Positions 26,969 through 35,460 of a stretch of DNA of 64,000 nucleotides are shown here, piece after piece. Position 1 is the first letter of the stretch; every line of letters starts with the position of its first letter. Under the pieces are notes generated by a model. The model did no database searches. It saw only the letters and a list, made by a program, of their open reading frames with translations, and was not told where the DNA came from. Origin of the DNA: an uncultured Elusimicrobiales bacterium (lineage in GTDB: Bacteria; Elusimicrobiota; Elusimicrobia; Elusimicrobiales; Elusimicrobiaceae); contig CALUVB010000004.1 in NCBI GenBank assembly GCA_944324115.1, forward strand, positions 62,001-126,000, written 5' to 3'. A program made the position numbers and the translations under genes.

Positions 26969-28078
26969 ATGCCTACGCCAAAAAACAAAAAAAAGACCTG
27001 TATCTATCCCTGCCCCAGCGGGTGCGCAGAGACAGCGTTGTTTGTGGACAATCCTTCTTCTTTTGCTTCTATTAAAGAGCAAGGAGTGGAAGGATATGAT
27101 TTGGTGTATGTGGCGGATATGAAGCATAAACAGGTGTTTATGTTTGGCCGGGCGGAAGGGTTTTCTATGAAGGCGCAGATAGACCCCAGCCAGCCGGTGC
27201 ATAACCGCGCCCATGAAAAAGCCGCTGAAGGTGAGGTTGTGAGCTATGAGTGGAGCGTCTGCCAAGGAAAAGATACTTGTTTTTTCCAATCTACATTAAT
27301 TCCGCTGCGCGACAGCGGCGGCCAAGTGGGCAGCGTGTTGGGTTTGGTTAAGAATATTACCCCATGGGCTTATAATTATTCCCGTACGCATTTTCTCAAA
27401 GAAGTGGGGGGGCGCACTTTCCCGCAGCTTTTGTTAATGGCGCGGGAAGAAGAACGCAAAAAGATATCTTCTGCCTTGCATGACGAAATTGGCTCCGCGG
27501 CGGTGATTTTAACTTCTCTTCTGAGCATCGTAAAAGAAAGCGTAAAAGAAGGAAACCGCAAACAAGCATTAAAAGATATAGCTGATTTGGATACGCAAAT
27601 TAAAGACTGTATAGAGCGGGTAAAAAATATTGTGGTCAGTTTGCGCCCGCCTAATTTGGAAACGTTGAGTTTGGCTGACGCTGTGCAGGAACTGCTGGAT
27701 AATATGACGCAGTACAAGGGGATTAAGCATACGTTTAGAGCGGAAAGCGATGACGACGGCGGAGTCAGTGAGGAAGTGAAAATTGTTTTATATCGTGTGG
27801 CGCAGGAAAGTTTAAATAATATTATTAAACATTCCGCCGCTACACGTGTAGATGTAAGCGTGAAACGGGGAGTAAAAGACGTAACGCTTAAAATAAGCGA
27901 CAATGGCCGAGGGTTTAAGTTGTCCGGCCAGCGTTCCATAAAACATATTGGCTTGCTGTCTATGCGTGACAGCGTGGCTTATTTGGGCGGAAAACTTACC
28001 ATTAAAAGCGAACCTGGCAAGGGCACCGTAATAGAAGCCAAATGCCCAAAGGTCGTATACGGGGTGAACAGGATATGA
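26969..28078 (+). CDS. Soluble sensor histidine kinase, NarL/DegS-like (HisKA_3)
   Basis: 369 residues with no membrane helix. The first ~130 residues look like a PAS-type sensor (DLVYVADMKHKQVFMFGRAEG, ending in the typical SVLGLVKNITPW). They contain five Cys, four of them near the N- and C-ends of the domain. The dimerisation domain has REEERKKISSALHDEIGS with the phospho-acceptor His, and LRPPNLETLSLADAVQEL as in NarX/DegS/UhpB kinases. The ATPase domain shows the N-box VAQESLNNIIKHS and G1 ISDNGRGF. AGGAAAG precedes the ATG. Its stop overlaps the response-regulator start (ATGA), so the two form a coupled pair. The cytoplasmic Cys-containing sensor might detect redox state or a metal; that is inference. 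Confidence 0.9.
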   Translation: MPTPKNKKKTCIYPCPSGCAETALFVDNPSSFASIKEQGVEGYDLVYVADMKHKQVFMFGRAEGFSMKAQIDPSQPVHNRAHEKAAEGEVVSYEWSVCQGKDTCFFQSTLIPLRDSGGQVGSVLGLVKNITPWAYNYSRTHFLKEVGGRTFPQLLLMAREEERKKISSALHDEIGSAAVILTSLLSIVKESVKEGNRKQALKDIADLDTQIKDCIERVKNIVVSLRPPNLETLSLADAVQELLDNMTQYKGIKHTFRAESDDDGGVSEEVKIVLYRVAQESLNNIIKHSAATRVDVSVKRGVKDVTLKISDNGRGFKLSGQRSIKHIGLLSMRDSVAYLGGKLTIKSEPGKGTVIEAKCPKVVYGVNRI

Positions 28079-28722
28079 GCATAAAAGTAGTCTTGGCAGA
28101 TGATCATGCTATCGTGCGTGACGGCGTACGCGCCGTATTGGAACGAAAAGGCAAAGATATGGAAGTCGTGGCGGAAATTTCTAACGGGAAAGAATTGATA
28201 GAATGGGCCGCCAAAAAGGAAGCCGACGTTTATGTGGTGGATATTTCTATGCCGGTTCTGAATGGGATAGAGTCCGTACAGCGGCTGGTTAAAATGCAGC
28301 CACAGGCTAAGGTGGTCATGCTGAGTATGTATGATGACCGGGTGTCGGTGGAAAAAGCGCTTAAAGCCGGAGCCAAAGGATTTATTGTGAAAGTTTCTAC
28401 GGCAGATGAAATCGTAGACGCCATCAAAGAGGTGGCGGCAGGGCGTTTTTATCTGTGCAGCAAGGTGTCAAAATATATTGTGCAGGGCTTTTTAGGCAAA
28501 ACATCTTCCCGCAAGCGCGATGTAACCGGGCTGACTCCGAAAGAAAAAGAAGTGCTGCAGCTGATTGCCGAAGGTTACAGCAGCAAGCAAATTGCCAAAA
28601 CGTTTAATTTGTCTTTAAACACGATTCACGTGCACCGCAACAATATTATGAAAAAGCTGGGCATTCACAAACAGGCCGAGCTGGTGCGCTACGCCATTAA
28701 AGAAGGCATTGCACAACTGTAA
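28075..28722 (+). CDS. NarL/FixJ-family response regulator
   Basis: 215 residues. The receiver domain starts SIKVVLADDHAIVRDGVRAVL, with the acidic pocket Asp pair. The phospho-acceptor Asp lies in ADVYVVDISMPVLNGIES, and the conserved Lys in GAKGFIVKVSTADE. The C-terminal LuxR-type HTH is LTPKEKEVLQLIAEGYSSKQI with KTFNLSLNTIHVHRNNIMKK. The start at 28075 overlaps the kinase stop and has AGGA in front; a start at 28042 would add an unrelated tail. Its targets are unknown. Confidence 0.93.
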   Translation: MSIKVVLADDHAIVRDGVRAVLERKGKDMEVVAEISNGKELIEWAAKKEADVYVVDISMPVLNGIESVQRLVKMQPQAKVVMLSMYDDRVSVEKALKAGAKGFIVKVSTADEIVDAIKEVAAGRFYLCSKVSKYIVQGFLGKTSSRKRDVTGLTPKEKEVLQLIAEGYSSKQIAKTFNLSLNTIHVHRNNIMKKLGIHKQAELVRYAIKEGIAQL

Positions 28723-28731
28723 AGGAAATCT

Positions 28732-29313
28732 ATGCGTATTATTGCCGGGACCGCGCGGGGCAGACGGATTTTTTCCGTCTCCAAAAATCTGCCGGTAAAA
28801 CCTATTTCGGACCGTATCAAGCAATCCGTATTTGATATTTTGCGCCCGCGTTTGGCAGCAGCCAGGTGGCTGGATTTGTTTGCGGGTACGGGGAATGTGT
28901 CATTGGAAGCGCTTTCCCGCGGGGCGTTGCGCGTGGTATGCGTGGACAGAGAACCCGCCTGCATCAAAAATATTCACCGCAATTTAGCCCATTTGGGGTT
29001 TGAGGACCGCGCGCAAGTGATTAAAGGCGATGTGTTGAAACCTCTGGACTATTTGCTCTCTTACAGCGACAATGAAGGCTACGATATTATTTTTATGGGG
29101 CCGCCGTACCGAGACCAAAACAATAAAATGTTGGCCTTGTCGGAACCGGCATTGAAAAATGTGGCTGAGGCCGGTTTGTTGGCTGACAAGGGTGTAATTG
29201 TACTGCAGACCCATAAAACAGAAGAATTTGCTGTGCCAACCGGATTTGAAATTTTCCGTGTGGAAAAATATGGCGATACCCTGGTGCATTTCTTAAAACA
29301 CAAGGAAAAATAA
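28732..29313 (+). CDS. rsmD: 16S rRNA (guanine-N2) methyltransferase RsmD-like
   Basis: 193 residues. The RsmD N-terminus is clear: MRIIAGTARGRRIF and KPISDRIKQSVFDIL. The SAM-binding motif I is WLDLFAGTGNVSLEALSRGA, followed by VVCVDREPACIKNI. Motif IV reads FMGPPYRD: the residue before PPY is Gly (position 123) where the family normally has Asp (DPPY/F), an odd change in the base-binding motif. Nine bases separate it from the response regulator, and one base separates its stop from the nuclease start. Confidence 0.88.
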   Translation: MRIIAGTARGRRIFSVSKNLPVKPISDRIKQSVFDILRPRLAAARWLDLFAGTGNVSLEALSRGALRVVCVDREPACIKNIHRNLAHLGFEDRAQVIKGDVLKPLDYLLSYSDNEGYDIIFMGPPYRDQNNKMLALSEPALKNVAEAGLLADKGVIVLQTHKTEEFAVPTGFEIFRVEKYGDTLVHFLKHKEK

Positions 29314-29314
29314 C

Positions 29315-30079
29315 ATGTACAGCGACGTGCACGAACTGAATTACTCCAAAATTAAAACATATCTGGAATGTCCGCTCCTGTATAAATACAAATATATAGA
29401 CGGAAGGAAAGAAGGCTTGGTGCCGGCATCTTCTTTGGGTGTGTCTTTGCACCGCGCATTGGAAGAATACCACCGCAACAGTAATGACCCTGCCGAGTTG
29501 CTCTCTTATTATGACGACTGCTGGCTTGGTGCCGGGTATAGCAGCGCTGGGGAACAGATGGAGTATTATTTGAAAGGGAAAAAAATGCTGGAGGTATATG
29601 CGCAGCGCGAATACGAACGTAAGACTACAGTAGACAGCACGGAGCGGGAGTTTATTTTCCAGGAAGGGCAATGGACTTTGCGGGGTAAAATAGACCGTAT
29701 AGACAAACACCCCGACGGCAGCTGGGAAGTGATAGATTATAAAACGGGAGAAGATATAGATTTTGAGGCGGCGGTAACGGATTCTTTGCAGCTGGGCATT
29801 TATGCCGTGGGTGCGCGCCGCGCGTGGAATTTGCAGAAAGGGAAAGCCACCTTTTATTTTACTGCTTTTGATAAAACCGTCAGCGCCCCGTTTGATGCAT
29901 TTGACGAAAAAGCCATTTTGTCTCAGTTTATTTCCGTAGGGGAGAAAATAGAGGCGGGATTGTTTGAGCCGGATTTATCCCATTGTAAAGATTGTGCTTT
30001 TCGCAATCGCTGCGAGAAATCTTCCTGTCCGGACCCGGAGCCCCAAGAGCCCGATTTCAGCGGGAATACCCCGGCATAA
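29315..30079 (+). CDS. RecB/Cas4-like PD-(D/E)XK nuclease
   Basis: 254 residues. The RecB-nuclease order is visible: an N-terminal Cys in YLECPLLYKYKYI, the His in GVSLHRALEEYH, the Asp in LRGKIDRIDKHPDGSWEVIDYKTGED (with D and D-Y-K as the metal-binding core), QLGIYAVGARRA as motif III, and a C-terminal HCKDCAFRNRC. The four Cys could hold a 4Fe-4S cluster as in AddB and Cas4. No cas genes, repeats or integrase partner are nearby, so a general DNA-repair role is more likely than CRISPR adaptation. It begins one base after rsmD. Confidence 0.85.
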   Translation: MYSDVHELNYSKIKTYLECPLLYKYKYIDGRKEGLVPASSLGVSLHRALEEYHRNSNDPAELLSYYDDCWLGAGYSSAGEQMEYYLKGKKMLEVYAQREYERKTTVDSTEREFIFQEGQWTLRGKIDRIDKHPDGSWEVIDYKTGEDIDFEAAVTDSLQLGIYAVGARRAWNLQKGKATFYFTAFDKTVSAPFDAFDEKAILSQFISVGEKIEAGLFEPDLSHCKDCAFRNRCEKSSCPDPEPQEPDFSGNTPA

Positions 30080-30096
30080 TTTTTTGAAATTACATG

Positions 30097-30128
30097 AAAA
30101 CCCCATGCGGCTGGCATGGGGTTTTTGT
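30097..30128 (+). terminator. Terminator after the RecB-like nuclease
   Basis: AAAACCCCATGC and GCATGGGGTTTTT form a stem with a T run. Confidence 0.9.
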
Positions 30129-30527
30129 TTAGCAAACACTCCTTCGTATAGCTATTGTATAAACGCGTCTCTGTTTGTATGGCGGAAAGGCCGGATAAAT
30201 TGGCCAAAGCAAGGGCAGTGTCAAACCGCCTTTGGGAAAGAGGTGGTATTAAGAAACAGAGGCAGAGGCTTTATTTTAGGCAGAAAGACTGGTAAAGGGC
30301 GTATGCTGTCTTCGGCCCGGATACGGAGCGTTTTTTAAATAATCTTCTTCTTTGATTTTCGCTTGTCTTTTAAAAGGAAGTATCTCCTGTTGTATTTTAA
30401 AATACCAATCTTTATGTGATGAGGGCCGTTTGGGTCCAAAGGCCCTGCTTAAAATAGGTATAAAGACTCTTTTTTTCCCGTCGGAGAAAGATATAAACTA
30501 ATAATAGGCAATTTTAGTAAAGCGTCG
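30129..30527. other. Non-coding gap before the metzincin gene
   Basis: About 400 bases with no convincing gene. Near its right end, AGGGCC-GTTTGG-GT-CCAAA-GGCCCT (30422-30446) forms an almost perfect hairpin without a T tract, 102 bases upstream of the metzincin start. It may be a leader structure. Confidence 0.4.
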
Positions 30528-30548
30528 GTGGAGGATAAACTAAAATAT

Positions 30549-31568
30549 ATGTTTAAAAAATGGACTATACTTCTGTGTGTGTTGTTGTTTGGGCAGTCCG
30601 TTCTTTTTGCGTTTGGACACGTTGGAGATCTGTTTTTGTGGAAAGGGGAAGTTTTGTCTCCTAATAAACATTATTTAGGTTATAAATTTGTTCATCAAAA
30701 GGAAATTACGTTCTGCACGAAAAGCTCTCCGGCAGACTGGCCGCAGCCTCTTTCCAATGAGTTGTTGACCACTTATTTTCAGGCCGCTTTTGGGGAGTGG
30801 ACCCACGGAACGGCAAAATATCTAAGAGATTCTGGCCGTAAAGAAGAATTCTCCGACGTCATCGCTCTTTTGGAGAAACCATTCAGATTGGTGAATTTGG
30901 GGGCTTGCACTCATCATATGCCGCGTAAAGCCGATATTGAAATTTCAGTGGCGCCCTCTTTCAAAAACAGCAAAATAGCCGGGTATTATAAACAGTATGA
31001 TATGCGTTTCTACAGTGATAGCCAGATTCGTATTGTGTTCCCAAATTGTCAAACCAGCCAAAACCTTTCTGCCAAGAGAAAAGCCTTGGTAGATAAGTAT
31101 ATCCGAGACGCAGCGCAAGGCGTTTTTTCTGATGATAATATAGATTTGAAAAAAATCACGCGTGATAAGGCGTTTAGTTTAGAATTGGCAGATTGGAAAA
31201 TATGGGACAATTCCAAACGTCAATATCATGACCAGCTGTTTACCATCATGTTGCATGAAGTAGGGCATGCTTTTGGGTTGGCAGATGAAGCAATCAATCT
31301 TACTGGAAAACAAACTGCCTCCGGTCCCAGTAAAAAAACAGGAAATGGTGAAAGATTAAATGAAGTCTTCCGTACACCCTATCGGGGATATGGATTGATG
31401 TCTTATAATGCCTTTTATCGGCAGCGCACGGCCGATGACGTAATGGGGTTGATCACGATTTTGGACCGTTATACGGGCACCTCAAGAATTATTTATCCGC
31501 TCCTTTCTGATTTTGCAGAACTAAAGTGGAAATTCTTGTCTATGGACATTATGTATATCCTCCGGTGA
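30549..31568 (+). CDS. Secreted matrixin-like metzincin metalloprotease
   Basis: 339 residues with signal peptide MFKKWTILLCVLLFGQSVLFAFG. The zinc site is HEVGHAFGLAD (about residues 236-246), the metzincin HExxHxxGxxH/D pattern with Asp as third ligand, as in snapalysin. The Met-turn is YGLMSYNAF (about 281-289). The following RQRTADDVMGLITIL matches the 'D-x-x-G-I' helix of matrixins. The ~200 residues in front include four Cys and may be a pro-region or substrate domain. A GTG at 30528 is in frame, but the signal peptide argues for the ATG at 30549; GGAGG lies rather far upstream. Near its end a second ORF overlaps in another frame. Confidence 0.75.
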   Translation: MFKKWTILLCVLLFGQSVLFAFGHVGDLFLWKGEVLSPNKHYLGYKFVHQKEITFCTKSSPADWPQPLSNELLTTYFQAAFGEWTHGTAKYLRDSGRKEEFSDVIALLEKPFRLVNLGACTHHMPRKADIEISVAPSFKNSKIAGYYKQYDMRFYSDSQIRIVFPNCQTSQNLSAKRKALVDKYIRDAAQGVFSDDNIDLKKITRDKAFSLELADWKIWDNSKRQYHDQLFTIMLHEVGHAFGLADEAINLTGKQTASGPSKKTGNGERLNEVFRTPYRGYGLMSYNAFYRQRTADDVMGLITILDRYTGTSRIIYPLLSDFAELKWKFLSMDIMYILR

Positions 31569-31795
31569 AGAAAACACCCAGGGCGCAGCGTCTTTTGAGG
31601 CAGTATTTTAGCAAAACAGAATATTTGTGGGGAGTGTTGCATAAACATGGCTCTGAGGTGTTTGAGCAAGATTTAACTCCGGAGTATGTGGCTTCTTTGG
31701 ACAGTTGTCTGTTTGTCCGGCCCCAACAACAGGAAATGTTGCATACGAAGCAGTTATTGGTGGAGAATTTGAAAAAACAACAAAAAGCCTTTTGA
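31526..31795 (+). CDS. Unknown 89-residue ORF overlapping the metzincin end
   Basis: It opens at a GTG and overlaps the protease by 43 bases in a different frame. It encodes a basic, helix-rich protein (KKTPRAQRLLRQYFSKTEYLW at the front). There is no Shine-Dalgarno, signal peptide or recognisable domain. The most economical idea is that it was once, or still is through frameshifting, the C-terminal part of the metzincin. A separate small gene is the alternative. Confidence 0.35.
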   Translation: MEILVYGHYVYPPVKKTPRAQRLLRQYFSKTEYLWGVLHKHGSEVFEQDLTPEYVASLDSCLFVRPQQQEMLHTKQLLVENLKKQQKAF

Positions 31796-31902
31796 GGATT
31801 ATTCCGATAAGGTAAGAAATTAGAGGCTCTGCATCGTTTATTCCCGAAGGTTGCCTCCTAGAATTGCGTCTTGTGTTATATCCCGGAACTTTTAATTGTA
31901 GT

Positions 31903-31935
31903 AAAAAAGACCCCTTTTTAAAGGGGTCTTTTCTC
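31903..31935. terminator. Bidirectional terminator between metzincin and thrC
   Basis: AAAAAAGACCCCTTT and AAAGGGGTCTTTT form a stem with T runs on both strands. Confidence 0.9.
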
Positions 31936-31965
31936 TTACAGAACTGTCGGCTATGACGATGCCTG

Positions 31966-33207
31966 TTATTTAATCAAGCCTTTCTTCTTTAACTCTTCCC
32001 GAACAGAGTCCATATTGGCGGGTATGACGTCTGGCTTGCTGACGGATTTTAAAGCGCTGTCTATATCTTTTAAGCCGTTTCCGCCGATTACCAATACTAC
32101 GGTTTCATCGCGCTCTATTTTTCCTTGGGCGGCTAACTTTTTCAGCGCGGCATATACGGCCGCTCCGGCAGGTTCGGCAAAGATATTGGCTTTGCGCGCC
32201 AGTTCCGGTACGGCTTGAATAATTTCTTCGTCTGTTACAGTCATGGCAAAGCCGTTGGATTCTTCCAGGGCTTGCAATGCCAGTTGGGCGTCTCGCGGAT
32301 AACTGACCAAAATACTGTCTGCCACCGTATGTGCCTGCACGGGGGTTACTTCCATATTATGTTCAAAGGCATTCTTAATGGCGGCACTTCCTGCGGCTTG
32401 CACGGCAATCATCTGAGGCATATGTTCAATAATTCCCAATTTATTGAAATCTACAAATCCTTTCCACAACCCGCTTAATACAGTGCCGTCTCCCGCCGCC
32501 ACAATCACTTTATCCGGCGCTTCCCATTCCAGTTGTTCGCAAATTTCAAAAGCGCAGGTTTTTTTCCCTTCGCGGGTATAGGGGTTAAAGCCGGCGGCAC
32601 GGGAATACCAGCCGTTTTCTTCCACGGCTTTTCGGCAGAGGTCAAAGGCGTTGTCATAGGTGCCTTCCACTGTGATTACTTCCGCCCCATATACCAGAAG
32701 TTGCACCAGCTTCGGTTCCGGCACAAAAGTGGGAGTGAAAATGACCGATTTCATCGGCAGGCTGGCGGTTAAGCAGGCTAATGAGTCGCTGGCGTTTCCG
32801 GTGGAAGCGTCTGCAATGATTTCTTTATCCAGCTCCAGTGCGCGCGCCACGGCTACGGCGCTGCCGCGGTCTTTGATAGAGCCGGTGGGGTTGCGGCCTT
32901 CATCTTTAATCAGCAATGTAGAAATGTCCAGTTCATGAGCCAGTTCTTTGCAATTATACATTGGGGTCCAGCCGACATGTACATGAGGCACTTTGTCGTG
33001 GTCGTTGATAGGAAGCAAATCCATGTAGCGCCACATATCAAAGTGCGTATTATCTTTGAGTTTGCTGATGCTGAAACGCCGAGAAATCAATTTATAGTCA
33101 TAATTGACTTCCAAATTACCGCCGCAGGCGGTGCACAGGAAGTCCGCCTCGCTGGTTTTGTGTTCTTTGCCGCAGTTGATGCATTGGAGATTTAGTATTT
33201 TTTTCAT
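31966..33207 (-). CDS. thrC: Threonine synthase
   Basis: A 413-residue PLP enzyme that turns O-phosphohomoserine into threonine. The N-terminus carries a zinc-ribbon-like CINCGKEHKTSEADFLCTACGG, as in many type II threonine synthases. The PLP lysine is in GRNPTGSIKDRGSAVAVARA, the phosphate-binding loop in ASTGNASDSLA, and the C-terminal core in VLVIGGNGLKD. It is last in sixA-uppP-eamA-thrC and overlaps the transporter by four bases (ATGA). The genome thus makes threonine here and degrades it through tdh-kbl at 6-8 kb. Confidence 0.92.
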   Translation of the reverse strand: MKKILNLQCINCGKEHKTSEADFLCTACGGNLEVNYDYKLISRRFSISKLKDNTHFDMWRYMDLLPINDHDKVPHVHVGWTPMYNCKELAHELDISTLLIKDEGRNPTGSIKDRGSAVAVARALELDKEIIADASTGNASDSLACLTASLPMKSVIFTPTFVPEPKLVQLLVYGAEVITVEGTYDNAFDLCRKAVEENGWYSRAAGFNPYTREGKKTCAFEICEQLEWEAPDKVIVAAGDGTVLSGLWKGFVDFNKLGIIEHMPQMIAVQAAGSAAIKNAFEHNMEVTPVQAHTVADSILVSYPRDAQLALQALEESNGFAMTVTDEEIIQAVPELARKANIFAEPAGAAVYAALKKLAAQGKIERDETVVLVIGGNGLKDIDSALKSVSKPDVIPANMDSVREELKKKGLIK

Positions 33208-34103
33208 TTGTTCTCTTGTAACGGGCTTACGGGTTTTTGAATGAGGAACAAGCTGATGAAAATAAATAGCAAGCCGATTATTTCATTGCTTCCCGGAAAG
33301 CGCCCAAAAGCTATCATGTCACTAATCATGGCCACCACCGGGGTAAAATACGTTACAGACGCCATACGCGTAGCGCCCCAACGGCGAATTAAGGCCACCA
33401 TAAGCAGGAAGGCCACCGCGGAAGAAAATACGCCTGCACTGGCGATGGAAATCACTACTTTAGGCGTAAAAGAGGCCGCCGAAGGCACCGGTTCCAACAC
33501 CAAAGATATCACAAGCAACACGACAGCCGAGAATAAATATTGGTGAAATGTATTGGCTTCCGGCGCTACGCTGTTGTTATCCACCATAATTTTTTTGGTC
33601 AGCACATTACCCAAGCTGTAGGACCAAGCCATGAGCAAAAAGGCAAGACAGCCGTACAATACATTAGGATCAGATCCAATTTGCAGAGAAGGCCACATAA
33701 TAATCAGCAGGCCTCCTAGCCCGATTAATACGCCAATGGCCCGGCGCCAGGTAAAGCGGTCCACCCCTTTAAGCAGTATGGCTCCCGCAATAAAAGACCA
33801 CAGCGGCACCGTACCGTTAAAAATACCGCCGATTGTGGGCGCCACGAAGCGCTGTCCCCAAGAAATGGCAGCGAAAGGAAATAAAATTAACAATAGGCCA
33901 ATGGTCCACGGCCGCCACAGCTCTTTGACCGGGCAACGCAGGTCTTTGCGCTGTGCCCCATACAAAACAACAAAGAAAATTAACCCCGCCAATACGCGGA
34001 AAAAAGTGCCCCAATAGGGCGGAAGGACATCAACGATATTTTTCGTAGCTAAAAAAGCAGTACCCCAACACAAAGCTAAACAAACCGCTAGTACATAACT
34101 CAT
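33204..34103 (-). CDS. DMT/EamA-family transporter
   Basis: A 299-residue membrane protein of about ten helices with the EamA duplication. The first half starts ALCWGTAFLATKNIVDVLPP, the second LMAWSYSLGNVLTKKI. It ends SNEIIGLLFIFISLFLIQKP. Substrate is unknown. Its stop overlaps the threonine synthase start, which hints at amino-acid export (as with ThrE/RhtA-like proteins), but this is inference. Confidence 0.85.
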   Translation of the reverse strand: MSYVLAVCLALCWGTAFLATKNIVDVLPPYWGTFFRVLAGLIFFVVLYGAQRKDLRCPVKELWRPWTIGLLLILFPFAAISWGQRFVAPTIGGIFNGTVPLWSFIAGAILLKGVDRFTWRRAIGVLIGLGGLLIIMWPSLQIGSDPNVLYGCLAFLLMAWSYSLGNVLTKKIMVDNNSVAPEANTFHQYLFSAVVLLVISLVLEPVPSAASFTPKVVISIASAGVFSSAVAFLLMVALIRRWGATRMASVTYFTPVVAMISDMIAFGRFPGSNEIIGLLFIFISLFLIQKPVSPLQENK

Positions 34104-34161
34104 AAGTTTTTTTCCTCCATAACTCTTTTACCATTATATAAAAATTGGCGGCCTCTACCGG

Positions 34162-34944
34162 CTATTGCAAATGCCAATACCAGCCGATGATTGCCAATCC
34201 CAGTAAAATCCGATACACTACAAACACATTAAAGCTGTGCGTTTTGATATACTTCATCAATCCGCAGATAACAGCCAGTGCCCCTAAAAACGCGCTGACA
34301 AAGCCCCATACCAGCGGGGCATTGATATCGGCCCAGCTCAAGTGGGTCAGCTCCAGCACCGCCGCCCCACCGATGACGGGGGCGGAAAGTAAAAAGGAAA
34401 TCCGCGCGCTTTGGCTTCTGGAAAACCCCAAAAACAAGGCCGCCGTAATAGTAATTCCGCTGCGGGAAACACCCGGCATGAGCGCCAGCGCCTGTGCACA
34501 GCCAATCAGCAGCATATTGCGGAGATTAATCTGTGCTTGGTCTTCGGCGGCGGCTTTTCGGTCGGCCCACCATAAAATAACCGCAAATAACATCAGCCAT
34601 ACGGCGATAATCAACGGACTTCTAAATACCGTTTCCACCCAGTCCTTGCACAGTACGCCCGCTACGCCCGCCGGTACAGTAGCCAGCGCCAAAAGCCATA
34701 GGGTTTTGCCTTCTTGGGTTGTGGGGCGGGTGAGGCCGTTTTTAATGATAGAAAACCAATCTTTTGCAAAGTACAGCAGCACTGCCAACAAAGTGGCCAA
34801 ATGCAGCATAACGTCAAAGGTAATGCCCTGATATTGTTCTCCGCGGAAAAACGGCAACAATACCAAATGGGCGGAGCTGGAAATAGGCAAAAATTCCCCC
34901 AATGCCTGCAACAGACCCAGCAGTATGGCGTCTGATATCGTCAT
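34162..34944 (-). CDS. uppP: Undecaprenyl-diphosphatase
   Basis: A 260-residue membrane protein that recycles the lipid carrier of peptidoglycan and other envelope glycans. Both BacA/UppP signatures are present: GLLQALGEFLPISSSAHLVL (the ExxxE/SS(S/T)(A/G)H type catalytic loop) and MPGVSRSGITITAALFLG. The length fits the family (about 265). Its start lies one base from the sixA stop, so the genes are linked. Loss or overexpression affects bacitracin sensitivity in other bacteria. Confidence 0.93.
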   Translation of the reverse strand: MTISDAILLGLLQALGEFLPISSSAHLVLLPFFRGEQYQGITFDVMLHLATLLAVLLYFAKDWFSIIKNGLTRPTTQEGKTLWLLALATVPAGVAGVLCKDWVETVFRSPLIIAVWLMLFAVILWWADRKAAAEDQAQINLRNMLLIGCAQALALMPGVSRSGITITAALFLGFSRSQSARISFLLSAPVIGGAAVLELTHLSWADINAPLVWGFVSAFLGALAVICGLMKYIKTHSFNVFVVYRILLGLAIIGWYWHLQ

Positions 34945-34945
34945 G

Positions 34946-35386
34946 TCAATGTTCTCCTTGCAGCCAGGCTGGGCGGGCTGCGTCTGTTACATCAAATACG
35001 GCATATTCTCCGGCGGAAAAAGAAATATACTGCGGGTTTAAAATCCGTGCGACGGAGCTGATGTTTGGGTTGTGCCCCACCAACATAAGGCAATCCGTCT
35101 GGCGTAATTGTTCCCGGGCCCATACCAACAGCTGTGCGGCGCTTAAATGCCCGTCTAATTCCGTTTTGGGTTGGGGGGATACTTGCAAAATAGCGCCTGC
35201 GATTTGGGCACTTTGTACGGCTCGCAGCAACGGACTGCATAAAAGAGTCGGGCGATAACCAGCCTCCTTTAAAGCTTGGGCGCTGGCTGCCACCTTTTCT
35301 TGGCCGGCGGCGGTAAGAGGTCTTTGAGCGTCAGTGGGGGCGTAGGGCTGTGCCTGCCCGTGACGCAAGAGAATTAAAATCTTCAT
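34946..35386 (-). CDS. sixA: SixA-like phosphohistidine phosphatase
   Basis: A 146-residue histidine phosphatase (RHG superfamily). Catalytic motif LILLRHGQAQPY, the second Arg in LLCSPLLRAVQSAQ, and the second His in LMLVGHNPNIS. SixA removes phosphate from histidine-phosphorylated carriers such as ArcB or PTS proteins. The ATG at 35386 was chosen over a TTG ten codons upstream. It opens the leftward operon with uppP, the transporter and thrC, and is divergent from addB. Confidence 0.85.
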   Translation of the reverse strand: MKILILLRHGQAQPYAPTDAQRPLTAAGQEKVAASAQALKEAGYRPTLLCSPLLRAVQSAQIAGAILQVSPQPKTELDGHLSAAQLLVWAREQLRQTDCLMLVGHNPNISSVARILNPQYISFSAGEYAVFDVTDAARPAWLQGEH

Positions 35387-35460
35387 GATAGGGCGTTGTG
35401 CAAAAAATGGCGTCAAAAATGTAATAATATGTATAAAATACCTTATTACTATAGCATTTT

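Noticed and set aside
29315-30079. cas4 of a CRISPR system
   Set aside because: The fold and Cys pattern fit RecB/Cas4-like nucleases, but no repeats, cas1 or cas2 occur in the window.
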